Shown here piece after piece: positions 16,920-25,017 of a DNA stretch of 64,000 nt. The stretch is from an uncultured Paracoccaceae bacterium (GTDB lineage: Bacteria > Pseudomonadota > Alphaproteobacteria > Rhodobacterales > Rhodobacteraceae), in the NCBI GenBank assembly GCA_947503765.1, contig CANNFA010000001.1, forward strand, positions 496,001 to 560,000, in the 5' to 3' direction. Position numbers and translations under genes: made by a program. Below the pieces are notes generated by a model. That model searched no databases. It was not told where the DNA came from and worked only from the letters and a program-made list of their open reading frames with translations. The stretch's first letter is position 1. Every line of letters begins with the position of its first letter.

Positions 16920-16924
16920 CACCA

Positions 16925-17782
16925 ATGGTGATTCAATACGACAAACGCGACCGGGCAGAGCTGTTCCGCAGCCGGCTGAAACAGGCGATGGCGCAGGGCG
17001 CGATGAACCAGAGCGATCTGGCACGCGGCATCGGCGTGGACAGATCCACCGTCTCGCAATTGCTGGGCGGGGATGGCGCGCGGCTGCCGAATGCGCAGGT
17101 GGTCGGTGAATGCGCCGGCTACCTGGGTGTCTCGGCCGACTGGCTGCTGGGCCTGAGCGACCGGCCGGAAAGCGCCGCCGACCTGGTGATGCAAAGCATG
17201 ACCGTGACCGAGGCGCCGCGCGCGCCGGTGGACGCGCAGATCTTCGATTGGCACCGCGAGGCCGCGGGCTACAAGATCCGGCACGTCCCGGCGGCGATGC
17301 CCGATCTGCTGAAGACGCAGGCGATGCTGGAATGGGAATATGCCTCGCATCTGGGCCGGACGACGCAGCAAGCCGTGGCAGCGGCGCAGGACCGGCTGGA
17401 TTTCATGCTGTCGGCGCAATCCGACTACGAGATCGCGCTGCCGCTGCACGAGGTGCGGGCCTTCGCGCGGGCCGAGGGGTATTACACGGGCCTGCCGGAC
17501 GCGGTGCGCACCGCGCAGATCGACCGGATCGTCACGCTGTACCGGCGGCTCTATCCGCGGCTGCGGATGTTTCTTTATGACGCGCGGCGGGTATTTTCTG
17601 CGCCGGTCACGGTGTTCGGCCCGCTGCTGGCGGTGATCTATGTCGGGCGGAACTACATCGCGTTCCGCGACCGCGAACGGGTGCGCGTCCTTACCGAGCA
17701 TTTCGACCAGCTGATCCGCGAGGCCGCGGTGCCGGACCGCGATTTCGCCGATTTCCTGGAAGGGTTGGCGGGGCCGAAGTGA
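16925..17782 (+). CDS. XRE-family transcriptional regulator with long C-terminal domain
   Basis: The 285-residue protein has an N-terminal helix-turn-helix (about residues 12-75: MNQSDLARGIGVDRSTVSQL, then YLGVSADWLLGLSDRP). This matches the HTH_3/XRE fold. The remaining 200 residues form an unfamiliar domain with ALPLHEVRAFARAEGYYTGL and a hydrophobic segment (APVTVFGPLLAVIYVGRNYI), probably an effector or oligomerisation domain. I do not recognise a named subfamily. A dyad just before the start suggests autoregulation. No toxin, phage or restriction gene is adjacent, so it is likely a chromosomal metabolic regulator. Confidence 0.82.
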   Translation: MVIQYDKRDRAELFRSRLKQAMAQGAMNQSDLARGIGVDRSTVSQLLGGDGARLPNAQVVGECAGYLGVSADWLLGLSDRPESAADLVMQSMTVTEAPRAPVDAQIFDWHREAAGYKIRHVPAAMPDLLKTQAMLEWEYASHLGRTTQQAVAAAQDRLDFMLSAQSDYEIALPLHEVRAFARAEGYYTGLPDAVRTAQIDRIVTLYRRLYPRLRMFLYDARRVFSAPVTVFGPLLAVIYVGRNYIAFRDRERVRVLTEHFDQLIREAAVPDRDFADFLEGLAGPK

Positions 17783-17882
17783 CGCAGATCGCGCGGGTGC
17801 GCCCCCTTGCGGGATTTTCCTTGCAATGACGCGGCCCGCCTGCACAACCGGCCTGCACGGGGCCGCAGATCGGGGACGCGAC

Positions 17883-18518
17883 ATGACGGACGACATTGTT
17901 TTCTGGGACCGCATCGCGCCGAAATACGCCCGGCGTGCAGTCGGCAACATCCCCGCCTACGAGGCCACGCTGGACCGGGTGCGCAGCCACCTGCCCCCCG
18001 GCGCCCGCGTGCTGGAGGCCGGGTGCGGCACCGGCACCACGGCGCTGAGGCTGGCGGATAGCGCCGCGTCCTACACCGCGACGGATGCGGCGCCGGCGAT
18101 GATCGACATCGCGCGCCGGCGCGCCGCCGGGCGGGACCGGCCCGAAGCCGGCACCGTGCCCGAATTCCGCGTCGCCGGGATCGGCGCGGACGGGTTCGCG
18201 TCCGGAGATTTCGACGCGGTTCTGGGCTTCAACCTGCTGCACCTGCTGCGCGATCTGCCCGCCGCCATCGCGTGGGCGCACGGACTGCTGAAACCGGGGG
18301 GTCTGTTCATCACCAAGACCGCCTGTCTTGCCGACATGAACCCGGCGATCCGGCTGATCGTGCCGGTGCTGCGCGCGGTCGGCAAGGCGCCCTATGTGAA
18401 CGCGTTCCGCCGCGCCGAGCTGGAGGCGCGGATACGCGAGGGCGGCTTCGAGATCGTCGAGGCGCGCGCCTTCGACAAGGCGCCGGCAAGCTGGTTCGTG
18501 GTGGCGCGCAAGCGGTGA
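17883..18518 (+). CDS. SAM-dependent methyltransferase (class I)
   Basis: The 211-residue protein has the Rossmann-type methyltransferase core. Motif I is VLEAGCGTGTTAL, followed by YTATDAAPAMIDIARRR (acidic SAM ribose contact at the end of beta 2) and FDAVLGFNLLHLL (motif IV region), then LKPGGLFITKT. It resembles the UbiE/phosphatidylethanolamine methyltransferase-like group, but the substrate is not evident. The start MTDDIVFWDRIAPKYA at 17883 is preferred over 17826 because the upstream residues lack similarity. Confidence 0.88.
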   Translation: MTDDIVFWDRIAPKYARRAVGNIPAYEATLDRVRSHLPPGARVLEAGCGTGTTALRLADSAASYTATDAAPAMIDIARRRAAGRDRPEAGTVPEFRVAGIGADGFASGDFDAVLGFNLLHLLRDLPAAIAWAHGLLKPGGLFITKTACLADMNPAIRLIVPVLRAVGKAPYVNAFRRAELEARIREGGFEIVEARAFDKAPASWFVVARKR

Positions 18519-18536
18519 TTGCGGCCGCGGATCACG

Positions 18537-19004
18537 TCATTGCAGGCAGACGCGCTGCATCCCGCCGCTGCCGGACACGATGTCATGGCACCCATAGAGC
18601 GGCGTGACCGGCGCGCAGGTGCTTGACCGGGCAAGGCAATAGCCCTCGCACTGGCTGGCGGCGGTGCAGTAGCGGTTGGCGTCGCGGGTGGCGAAGACGC
18701 AGGAATAGCCGCCACCGGCGCGCGACCACATCCCGCCCTTTTCCTCGCAGAGCACCCGTTCGCTGTCGAGCACCTCGGTGTTCGCCGGGTCCAGCGCCGG
18801 GGCGGGCGCCGGCACTGCAAGCGGTGCGTCAGGGGGCAGCGCGCCGTCGACCTCGGGGCCGGGCACCTCGTTGGTGGGCATGGATTCGGGGGCCGCGGCG
18901 GGGGGCGGCGCCTCGGACTGGGCGAAGGGGTTGAAGCGTTCGGACTGGCCGCAGGACGCCACCAGCATCACCAGCATCGTCGTCAGTATGAATCGTCCCC
19001 GCAT
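18537..19004 (-). CDS. Cysteine-rich lipoprotein, function unknown
   Basis: The 155-residue protein starts with a lipoprotein signal (MRGRFILTTMLVMLVASC, lipobox LVASC with C18). A proline/alanine-rich linker of about 60 residues follows. The C-terminal half has eight cysteines (CEEKGG, YSCVFA, RYCTAASQCEGYCLA, STCAPV, GCHDI, RVCLQ), a pattern that suggests a disulfide-bonded periplasmic domain. I do not recognise the family. The stop is close to the convergent methyltransferase gene (18 bases). Confidence 0.75.
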   Translation of the reverse strand: MRGRFILTTMLVMLVASCGQSERFNPFAQSEAPPPAAAPESMPTNEVPGPEVDGALPPDAPLAVPAPAPALDPANTEVLDSERVLCEEKGGMWSRAGGGYSCVFATRDANRYCTAASQCEGYCLARSSTCAPVTPLYGCHDIVSGSGGMQRVCLQ

Positions 19005-19010
19005 CGCAGA

Positions 19011-19118
19011 TCACCCTTCCAGCGTTTCGATTGTTCCGGCCTGTTCCGGCGCGCGGGCGCGGCGCGCGCCGCGTGCGGCACGGGTGACGTCGACCTCGCG
19101 GCTTCTGTCCAGCGGCAT
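19011..19118 (-). CDS. Possible 35-residue basic peptide
   Basis: A short frame starting MPLDRSREVDVTRAARGARR lies six bases upstream of the lipoprotein gene in the same direction. GGGGG sits seven bases before its ATG, a usable ribosome site. The peptide is rich in Arg and Ala and ends ETLEG. It could be a small protein, a leader, or chance. No family is recognised. Confidence 0.25.
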   Translation of the reverse strand: MPLDRSREVDVTRAARGARRARAPEQAGTIETLEG

Positions 19119-19221
19119 AGCGTTGCCCCCTTTCGTGCAAGAAAGCCCGATTTCGGACGCGCGCGCAAGGGCTTGCTGCAATCCGGGCGGGCAAGAGAGG
19201 CAGGATGTGGCTTCCCGGCGG

Positions 19222-20529
19222 TCAGCCGGTTGCCGCGACGGCAGGATCGGGCGGAATGGCGGGCGCGGGCACGGACCGCGTGCGGCAGCCAAGCGTGACA
19301 GCGACGAACAGGACCAGCATCGACGCGCTGCCAAGCGCGGCGCGGAAGTAGTCGCCCGGCACCACCTGCGACAACCACAGCGCCAATGGCCAGCTTGTCG
19401 CAATGGCCGCAAACACGGCGATGGCGATCCCGCGGCGCAGCGGCAGCAGCCCGGCCAGGGCGGGCAGCAGGACCACCTGCAACTGGAAATAATGCACCCA
19501 GCCTAGCGGGCCGAACAGGTTGATCAGCAGCGACACCAGGAACAGGCGCGCCACGCGCCGTCGCGCCGTGTCCAGCCCGGCGGTGGCCCGCAGCATCCAG
19601 ACCAGCGCCGCCAGCGCGGCGACCTTTCCCGCCGCGTCGATCCAGGCCGGGGTTGCCGTGATGCGGATATTGCGGATGGCAAAGTCGATGTCGGGCAGCC
19701 AGCCCAGCAAGACGCCGGATGCGTAGAGAAGCACCTCGGCCGAGAAATTCACCGATGTGACGTAGATCCCGGCGCCGGCCTCCGGCAGCCGGGCAAGGTA
19801 TTCGGCATGCAGATCCCACCCGGCGACCGCCAGCCCGAGCGCGCCGATCGCGGCGCAGGTGGCGGCAAAGGCGCCCAGCGCGCGCCAGTTCCGCTCGACA
19901 AGGAAGATCAGCACCAGGCCCGCGGGTGCCAGTTTCATCGTCGCGGCCAGCGCCAGCAACGCCCCCGCAGTGCCGCGCCGCCCGGCGGCGTCACGCTCGA
20001 AGGCCAGCAGGCACAGAAAGATCACGATCACCTGCGGCTGGAGCAGGTAAACCGACATGTAGAAGGCCAGCGAGGTCAGCATCAGCGCCGCGCTGGCCAG
20101 AAGCCAGACCCAGAGCGGCACGGCAAAGCTGCGCGCCAGCCGCCAGGCGAGCAGGGTCGACGCGGCCGCGAGCGAGACCCCGATCACCGCCGCGCCGTGA
20201 AAGAACGTGGCCGGGTCCATGGCGGCCGCCAGCGGCGACAGCAGCGCCGCCCAGAGCGGCGGGTAGATGTACGCATACGTCACGCCGCCCATGCCCCAGG
20301 CTTCGGTCCGGGTCAGCCAGGCGGGCGGGGTGCTGCCGAAAAACCCGTGGGGCGCGGCGTAGATCAGGCCGAAATCGCCCTCTGCCCAAAGCCGGCCGGC
20401 CATGTAGAGCGCGGACATGTCGGGCGGGTGGTGATTCCACATCAGCCGCAGCGCGGCATAGCAGACGGCCGCCAGCGCGAGCAGCGCGGCGATCAGCCTG
20501 GGCTGGACGGTGGGGCGGGCGTTGCTCAC
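19222..20529 (-). CDS. GT87/DUF2029-type membrane glycosyltransferase
   Basis: The 435-residue protein is an integral membrane protein with about ten hydrophobic segments. It resembles the GT87 (DUF2029) polyprenyl-phosphate sugar transferases. The first extracytoplasmic loop, PPDMSALYMAGRLWAEGDF, includes the acidic residue expected for this GT-C fold, and YIYPPLWAALLSPLA is typical. The start is a GTG at 20529, chosen because it includes the first membrane helix and follows GGAGCCTTC; a much longer in-frame extension into the imuA region is a shadow. The acceptor (glycolipid, wall polymer or protein) is unknown. Confidence 0.8.
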   Translation of the reverse strand: MSNARPTVQPRLIAALLALAAVCYAALRLMWNHHPPDMSALYMAGRLWAEGDFGLIYAAPHGFFGSTPPAWLTRTEAWGMGGVTYAYIYPPLWAALLSPLAAAMDPATFFHGAAVIGVSLAAASTLLAWRLARSFAVPLWVWLLASAALMLTSLAFYMSVYLLQPQVIVIFLCLLAFERDAAGRRGTAGALLALAATMKLAPAGLVLIFLVERNWRALGAFAATCAAIGALGLAVAGWDLHAEYLARLPEAGAGIYVTSVNFSAEVLLYASGVLLGWLPDIDFAIRNIRITATPAWIDAAGKVAALAALVWMLRATAGLDTARRRVARLFLVSLLINLFGPLGWVHYFQLQVVLLPALAGLLPLRRGIAIAVFAAIATSWPLALWLSQVVPGDYFRAALGSASMLVLFVAVTLGCRTRSVPAPAIPPDPAVAATG

Positions 20530-20677
20530 GCGGGAAGGCTCCGGTCGGGGCGGTTGTGTTTGCGGAAACAATGGCGGGCAAATCGGGCGATAGTTTGTCC
20601 ATTCGGTGCAGGACCGACCCGCGCCCGACCCCGGCGGGGCGGCCCATCCGGCCTTGAGAACGAAAGCGGAACATTCT

Positions 20678-21334
20678 ATGCTGCCCCGCATGACCGCACA
20701 TCTTCTGACCCGCCACAGCCACCGCGCACCGGACCCCCGCCCTGCCCTGCAATTCCTGGATGGATTGACGCTGCCGCTGGGGCGGGCACACGAGGTTTGC
20801 GGCGATGCAAGGCGCACCCTGGCGGCGATGATCGCGGCGCGCACCGAGGGGCCGGTCTTCTGGATCGTACCGTCCTGGGTGCCCGACCGGCTGCATCCCG
20901 AAGGGGTGCTGCGGCTGTTCGATCCCGGCCGGATCGTGTTCCTTGAGCCGAAACGGGCCGAGGATCTGCTGTGGTGCCTCGAAGAGGTGCTGCGCGCCGG
21001 GATGGTGGCGCTGGCCGTGGCCGACCTGCCCGCGCCGCCGGGCCTGACGGCGGTGCGCCGGCTGCACCTGGCCGCCGAAACCGGCGCCGGGGAAAGCGGG
21101 CGCGCACCGCTGGGCCTGCTGCTGACACCGGGCGACGGCGGCGCGCCGGGGGTGGAAACGCGCTGGCGGATGCAGGCGGCGCACGGGGTGGCAACCGCCG
21201 AGACGGCACAGGGAATCGCGGAGATCCGCCCGTCCTGGCGGCTGGACCGGCTGCGCGCGCGGACGGCGCCGGTGAAGGGCTGGCAGGTGCTCCCCGGCAC
21301 GGCAGGGTTCCGCACCGCGCCGCTGGCGGCGTGA
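20678..21334 (+). CDS. ImuA-like RecA-fold protein, stand-alone
   Basis: The 218-residue protein resembles ImuA, the RecA-like partner of the ImuB-DnaE2 mutasome. Matches are LGRAHEVCGDARRTLAAMIA, GPVFWIVPSW, VRRLHLAAETG and APLGLLLTP. The P-loop of RecA is absent, as in ImuA. In most relatives the gene heads an imuA-imuB-dnaE2 operon; here it is followed by metG 219 bases later and no imuB is present in the window. The ATG at 20678 is preferred because CGGAAC precedes it; 20690 is an alternative. It may act with an imuB elsewhere or have another role. Confidence 0.7.
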   Translation: MLPRMTAHLLTRHSHRAPDPRPALQFLDGLTLPLGRAHEVCGDARRTLAAMIAARTEGPVFWIVPSWVPDRLHPEGVLRLFDPGRIVFLEPKRAEDLLWCLEEVLRAGMVALAVADLPAPPGLTAVRRLHLAAETGAGESGRAPLGLLLTPGDGGAPGVETRWRMQAAHGVATAETAQGIAEIRPSWRLDRLRARTAPVKGWQVLPGTAGFRTAPLAA

Positions 21335-21391
21335 TCCGGGGCGCGCGGCCGGTCCGAGGCTCCGCGCCCGATACCGGCGGCGGCGGCGAGA

Positions 21392-21422
21392 CCTCCGGCA
21401 GGGATGTTCCACGCCGGAAGAA
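21392..21422 (+). repeat. Family C intergenic motif, diverged copy 2
   Basis: The ImuA-like/metG gap holds CCTCCGGCAGGGATGTTCC followed by CCGGAAGAA, a diverged form of the GGCGGGGATATTT plus GAAGAAG motif. It reads in the direction of both flanking genes. Confidence 0.55.
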
Positions 21423-21553
21423 ACCCGCGAACGTCCATTGCCCGTGCCGGCGCCCGATTGGCCGGAAGCGCCTCCGGCCATGCCATCGCGCCGGCTCTGG
21501 CACCGCTGGGCCGAATAGGCTAAGGCCCGCGCAGCAGCGACAGGACAGGATAC

Positions 21554-23272
21554 ATGGCCCGGATTCTCATCACCTCCGCGATTCCCTACATCAACGGGAT
21601 CAAGCACCTGGGCAATCTGGTGGGCAGCCAGCTGCCGGCCGATCTCTATGCCCGCTATGCCCGCGCGCGGGGGCACGAGGTGATGTTCGTCTGCGCCACC
21701 GACGAGCACGGCACCCCCGCCGAACTGGCCGCCGCCAAGGCCGGCAAGCCGGTGGCCGAGTATTGCGCCGAGATGCACGAGGTCCAAAAGGATCTGTCGG
21801 ACGGGTTCCGGCTGTCCTTCGACAAGTTCGGCCGCTCCTCCAGCCCGCAGAACCATGCGCTGACCCAGTATTTCGCCGGCCGGCTGGCCGATAACGGCTA
21901 TATCGAGGAAGTCTCCGAACGGCAGGTCTATTCCAAGGCCGACGGCCGGTTCCTGCCCGACCGCTATATCGAGGGCACCTGCCCCAATTGCGGCTACGAC
22001 AAGGCGCGCGGCGACCAGTGCGAGAATTGCACGAAACAGCTCGATCCCACCGACCTGATCGACCCGCGCAGCGCCATTTCCGGCTCCACCGACCTGGAGG
22101 TGCGCGAGACCAAGCACCTGTACCTGCGCCAGTCGCTGCTGAAGGACGAGCTGGACGCCTGGATCTCGTCCAAGACCGACTGGCCTGTCCTGACCACCTC
22201 GATCGCCAAGAAGTGGCTGCACGACGAGGGAGGGCTGCGCGACCGCGGCATCACCCGCGATCTGGATTGGGGCGTGCCGGTCAAGCGCGGCGACGCCGAC
22301 TGGCCGGGCATGGAGGGCAAGGTCTTTTACGTCTGGTTCGACGCGCCCATCGAATACATCGCCGCGACACAGGAATGGGCCGACGAGAACGGGCTGGGCG
22401 ATGCGGCGTGGCAGCGCTGGTGGCGCACCGACAAGGGCGCGGACGATGTGCGCTACGTGCAGTTCATGGGCAAGGACAACGTACCGTTCCACGCGCTCAG
22501 CTTCCCGGCCACGATCCTGGGCTCGGGCGATCCGTGGAAGCTGGTCGATTACATCAAGTCGTTCAACTACCTCAACTACGATGGCGGCCAGTTCTCTACC
22601 AGCCAGGGCCGCGGCGTGTTCATGGACCAGGCGCTGGACATCCTGCCGGCCGATTACTGGCGCTGGTGGCTGCTGAGCCATGCGCCCGAGACCTCGGACG
22701 CCGAGTTCACCTGGGAGAATTTCCAGGCCTCGGTGAACAAGGATCTGGCCGACGTGCTGGGCAATTTCGTCAGCCGCGTGACAAAGTTCTGCCGCTCGAA
22801 ATTCGGCGAGGTCGTGCCGGCGGGCGGCGCCTACGGGCCGGCGGAACAGGCCGTGACACAGCAGATCGCCGCGCGCCTTTCCTCCTATGAGCGCCACATG
22901 GAGGCGATCGAAATCCGCAAGGCCGCCGCCGAATTGCGCGCGATCTGGGCCGCCGGCAACGAATACCTGCAAGAGGCCGCGCCCTGGGCCGCGTTCAAGG
23001 ACGACCCGGACCGCGCCGCAGCGATCATCCGCTTCTCGCTGAACCTCGCGCGGCTCTACGGCATCCTGTCGGCACCGTTCATCCCCGACGCCTCGGCCGC
23101 CCTGCTGAAGGCGTTGGACGCCGAAGACGCAGACTGGCCGCAGGATGTCGAGGCCGCGTTGCAGGCGCTGCCGGCGGGGCATGGCTTCACGGTACCGGAC
23201 AACCTGTTCCGCAAGATCGCCGACGAAGAGCGTGAGGACTGGCAGACCCGGTTCGCGGGCCAACGCGGCTAG
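21554..23272 (+). CDS. metG: Methionyl-tRNA synthetase
   Basis: The 572-residue class I synthetase charges tRNA-Met. The HIGH-type motif appears as [11 protein letters not shown] at the N-terminus. The connective domain has a four-cysteine zinc knuckle, [17 protein letters not shown]. The KMSKS loop is replaced by FSTSQGRG, which keeps the shape but not the second lysine; I recall this from related alphaproteobacteria. The anticodon domain includes [14 protein letters not shown]. There is no C-terminal EMAP/OB extension, so it is the shorter form. Start follows ACAGGATAC. Confidence 0.97.
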   Translation: MARILITSAIPYINGIKHLGNLVGSQLPADLYARYARARGHEVMFVCATDEHGTPAELAAAKAGKPVAEYCAEMHEVQKDLSDGFRLSFDKFGRSSSPQNHALTQYFAGRLADNGYIEEVSERQVYSKADGRFLPDRYIEGTCPNCGYDKARGDQCENCTKQLDPTDLIDPRSAISGSTDLEVRETKHLYLRQSLLKDELDAWISSKTDWPVLTTSIAKKWLHDEGGLRDRGITRDLDWGVPVKRGDADWPGMEGKVFYVWFDAPIEYIAATQEWADENGLGDAAWQRWWRTDKGADDVRYVQFMGKDNVPFHALSFPATILGSGDPWKLVDYIKSFNYLNYDGGQFSTSQGRGVFMDQALDILPADYWRWWLLSHAPETSDAEFTWENFQASVNKDLADVLGNFVSRVTKFCRSKFGEVVPAGGAYGPAEQAVTQQIAARLSSYERHMEAIEIRKAAAELRAIWAAGNEYLQEAAPWAAFKDDPDRAAAIIRFSLNLARLYGILSAPFIPDASAALLKALDAEDADWPQDVEAALQALPAGHGFTVPDNLFRKIADEEREDWQTRFAGQRG

Positions 23273-23447
23273 GGACAGAAGATGCCGGTCGCGGCGATGC
23301 AGAAGGCGGAGGGCTTCGCGGTCAAACGCGGGGGCCTTCGTGCCGAAACCGGTTCACACACCAAATATGAAGCGTCTGGCATGACCGATCGAACAGGGAC
23401 CTCATTTCTTCTTGTTTCTCGGGCGCCGCCCCTCTAAACGGGTCGAC

Positions 23448-23537
23448 GGAGACGTGGCCGAGTGGTCGAAGGCGCTCCCCTGCTAAGGGAGTAGGCCCGG
23501 AAGGGTCTCGTGGGTTCGAATCCCATCGTCTCCGCCA
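23448..23537 (+). tRNA. tRNA-Ser (anticodon GCT)
   Basis: The 90-nucleotide gene has acceptor arms GGAGACG and CGTCTCC, a long class II variable arm, and a T-loop GGTTCGAATCC. The anticodon loop is CTGCTAA, giving GCT, which reads AGC/AGT serine codons. The CCA is encoded (23535-23537). Its 3' end borders a decayed integrative element, so it probably served as an attachment site. Confidence 0.97.
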
Positions 23538-23578
23538 TAACATCCTGTTTTTGATGAATTTTTATTTTTTTTGGCTGT

Positions 23579-23600
23579 CTGGGCACTAACTGGGCACTAA
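23579..23600. repeat. Tandem 11-base direct repeat next to tRNA-Ser
   Basis: CTGGGCACTAA occurs twice without a gap, 42 bases after the tRNA end. It lies in an AT-rich stretch with a T-run at 23560-23572 between the tRNA and an integrase relic. Such arm-type repeats are expected near integrase attachment sites, but this role is inferred from position. Confidence 0.5.
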
Positions 23601-23689
23601 TTTCCAGGTTGCTTGTCCCGGCCGCAGGTGGTCCCAAGCTGGCACCGCGACCAGACAGACCTCCATCGTCGCCGTCTTCGGCGTTGTGA

Positions 23690-23850
23690 ATGCCCGTTCT
23701 GAATTGCGTGGCTGAAAAGACGTTCGATCCGTTCGCGTGACCGGGTGGCAGTCGGGTTTCTTCGTCTCCCAGATCGGCTTGAGAACGGACAGGACGTCCT
23801 CCCGCGTGATCCCGGGAAGTGGCTTGTCCCGCAGGTTAGGAATTCTGATC
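23690..23850 (-). pseudogene. Tyrosine integrase relic (core-binding domain fragment)
   Basis: On the minus strand one frame reads DKPLPGITREDVLSVLKPIW then ETKKP, and after a frameshift another reads TATRSRERIERLFSHAIQNG. Joined, these match the SAM-like core-binding domain of P4-type phage integrases (ITREDVL...LxPIW...TA...RxRIE). The N-terminal arm domain and the catalytic domain are missing. It abuts tRNA-Ser, as intact integrases of this class do. It is therefore a decayed remnant of an integrative element. No start or full frame survives. Confidence 0.7.
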
Positions 23851-23858
23851 CTGATGGG

Positions 23859-24440
23859 TCAGATATCGGTCTCGGGCCAATGCTCGGCAAGCGCACGAAT
23901 GCCCTCCTCAGAACGGGCTAGCACCATATTTGCCATGTCCTCATGAGCATCGTCCTGCACAGACATGACAGTGGAAATACCCCAATCTTTTGCGAATTTC
24001 CAAAGTTCATCTACGGGAATCAATGTCGTGTAAATGTGTCCGCTCGAGTAGCGTTCGAACGACACGTCATGATCGTCCAATTTGAAATTCCAAGAGTCGA
24101 TTTCGCGATTTGGCTGGGGCTGCCTGTGTAAATCTAAAAACTTAACGAAAATCCTCTTGCCCCGATAGGCGCCTTTACCCTGAAACGGGATCTTAAAGCT
24201 GAGGACCCCGGCTTCAGTCGCGCTGCGCGGGAATTTCATGGTTAGGGTGATTTCGTTCACGTGATCGTGGTGGGTCAGGATGCAGTATTCACGCCCGTCA
24301 GAATGTGTGATGTGATTGATGACTAAATGGAAATAGTCTCTGTCGGCGGCACCATACAGCTTTTCCTCCGAAATCGCTGGAGCCGCAGAAGGTGCTTCCA
24401 AAGCCATTGCTTCGATTTCCTCTGAGGTTTTTTGTCTCAT
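23859..24440 (-). CDS. Unknown protein of the tRNA-Ser islet
   Basis: The 193-residue protein is not recognised. It looks soluble and mixed alpha/beta, with FHLVINHITHSDGREYCILT, a central part rich in charged and aromatic residues (NREIDSWNFKLDDHDVSFER) and VDELWKFAKDWGIST. No signal peptide, membrane segment or cysteine cluster is seen. Base composition and codon use are visibly lower in GC than all other genes in the window, which supports recent transfer. The ATG at 24440 is preferred over a TTG at 24467. It lies between an integrase relic and another remnant, so it is likely cargo of the decayed element; the frame is intact. Confidence 0.7.
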   Translation of the reverse strand: MRQKTSEEIEAMALEAPSAAPAISEEKLYGAADRDYFHLVINHITHSDGREYCILTHHDHVNEITLTMKFPRSATEAGVLSFKIPFQGKGAYRGKRIFVKFLDLHRQPQPNREIDSWNFKLDDHDVSFERYSSGHIYTTLIPVDELWKFAKDWGISTVMSVQDDAHEDMANMVLARSEEGIRALAEHWPETDI

Positions 24441-24525
24441 GTTCAAAACTCTTCGAGTTATGTCCAAAATTTGGTGACGGTGTGAAAGGGTGGCTATGGG
24501 AAGTTGCTTGATCCGGTCTTTGAGC

Positions 24526-24850
24526 TCAAGCGCTTAACCCTGAGATTTGACGACAGGCCAATGCAAGGACCGCTCCTGCGTCGTTCTCGCGTTCGACGAC
24601 ATCCCGCTCACGCGCCTCCAGTCCGGCTGCCTTCTTGGCGATGCCCGACAGCCGATGTCTCGCCGGCGAGCCAAGCGACAATGGCATCGGCCGCCGCTTC
24701 CCGGAACGCCGTGATCGGAATTCGCGCAAAGCTCCCGGATCGGCGCGTGGGCATTTTCAGGCGTCTTCGATGCTATCGGCCCAATCTGCGACGTCAGGAA
24801 CACTGGAGCCACGGCAACGCCAAAGGATCCGTATGAAGCCGACACCTCCC
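24526..24850 (-). pseudogene. Frameshifted gene remnant of unknown family
   Basis: Three minus-strand frames carry protein-like pieces in sequence: SQIGPIASKTPENAHAPIRE, then FREAAADAIVAWLAGET, then IAKKAAGLEARERDVVEREN followed by DAGAVLALACRQISGLSA. None has a usable continuous frame, but together they read like one helical protein broken by frameshifts. The stretch returns to high GC. I do not recognise the family. Together with the gene at 23859 and the integrase relic it fills the gap between tRNA-Ser and tRNA-Thr. The remaining DNA (24441-24525, 24851-24895) shows nothing clear. Confidence 0.4.
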
Positions 24851-24895
24851 TGAACCCGGAAGCCTTCCGGACTTCAGTATCTTGTACCGATGTGT

Positions 24896-24971
24896 TGGTG
24901 CCGGTTGAGGGACTCGAACCCCCGACCTTCGGTTTACAAAACCGCTGCTCTACCAGCTGAGCTAAACCGGC
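24896..24971 (-). tRNA. tRNA-Thr (anticodon TGT)
   Basis: The 76-nucleotide gene has acceptor arms GCCGGTT and AACCGGC, D-arm GCTCAGCTGGTAGAGC and T-loop GGTTCGAGTCC. The anticodon loop TTGTAAA gives TGT, which reads ACA/ACG threonine codons. CCA is encoded at 24896-24898 (minus strand). Confidence 0.97.
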
Positions 24972-25017
24972 ATCCGGGTGCGGGTCATCTACGCATTCCG
25001 GCGCGCTGCCGCAACCT

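Noticed and set aside
19991-23263. Very long minus-strand open frame over metG and its neighbours
   Set aside because: It is the shadow of metG, the ImuA-like gene and the glycosyltransferase in a high-GC genome; its translation has no family features and is rich in Arg, Gly and His.
23579-23600. CRISPR-like repeat
   Set aside because: Only two adjacent 11-base units without spacers, next to an integrase relic. No CRISPR array was seen anywhere in the window.
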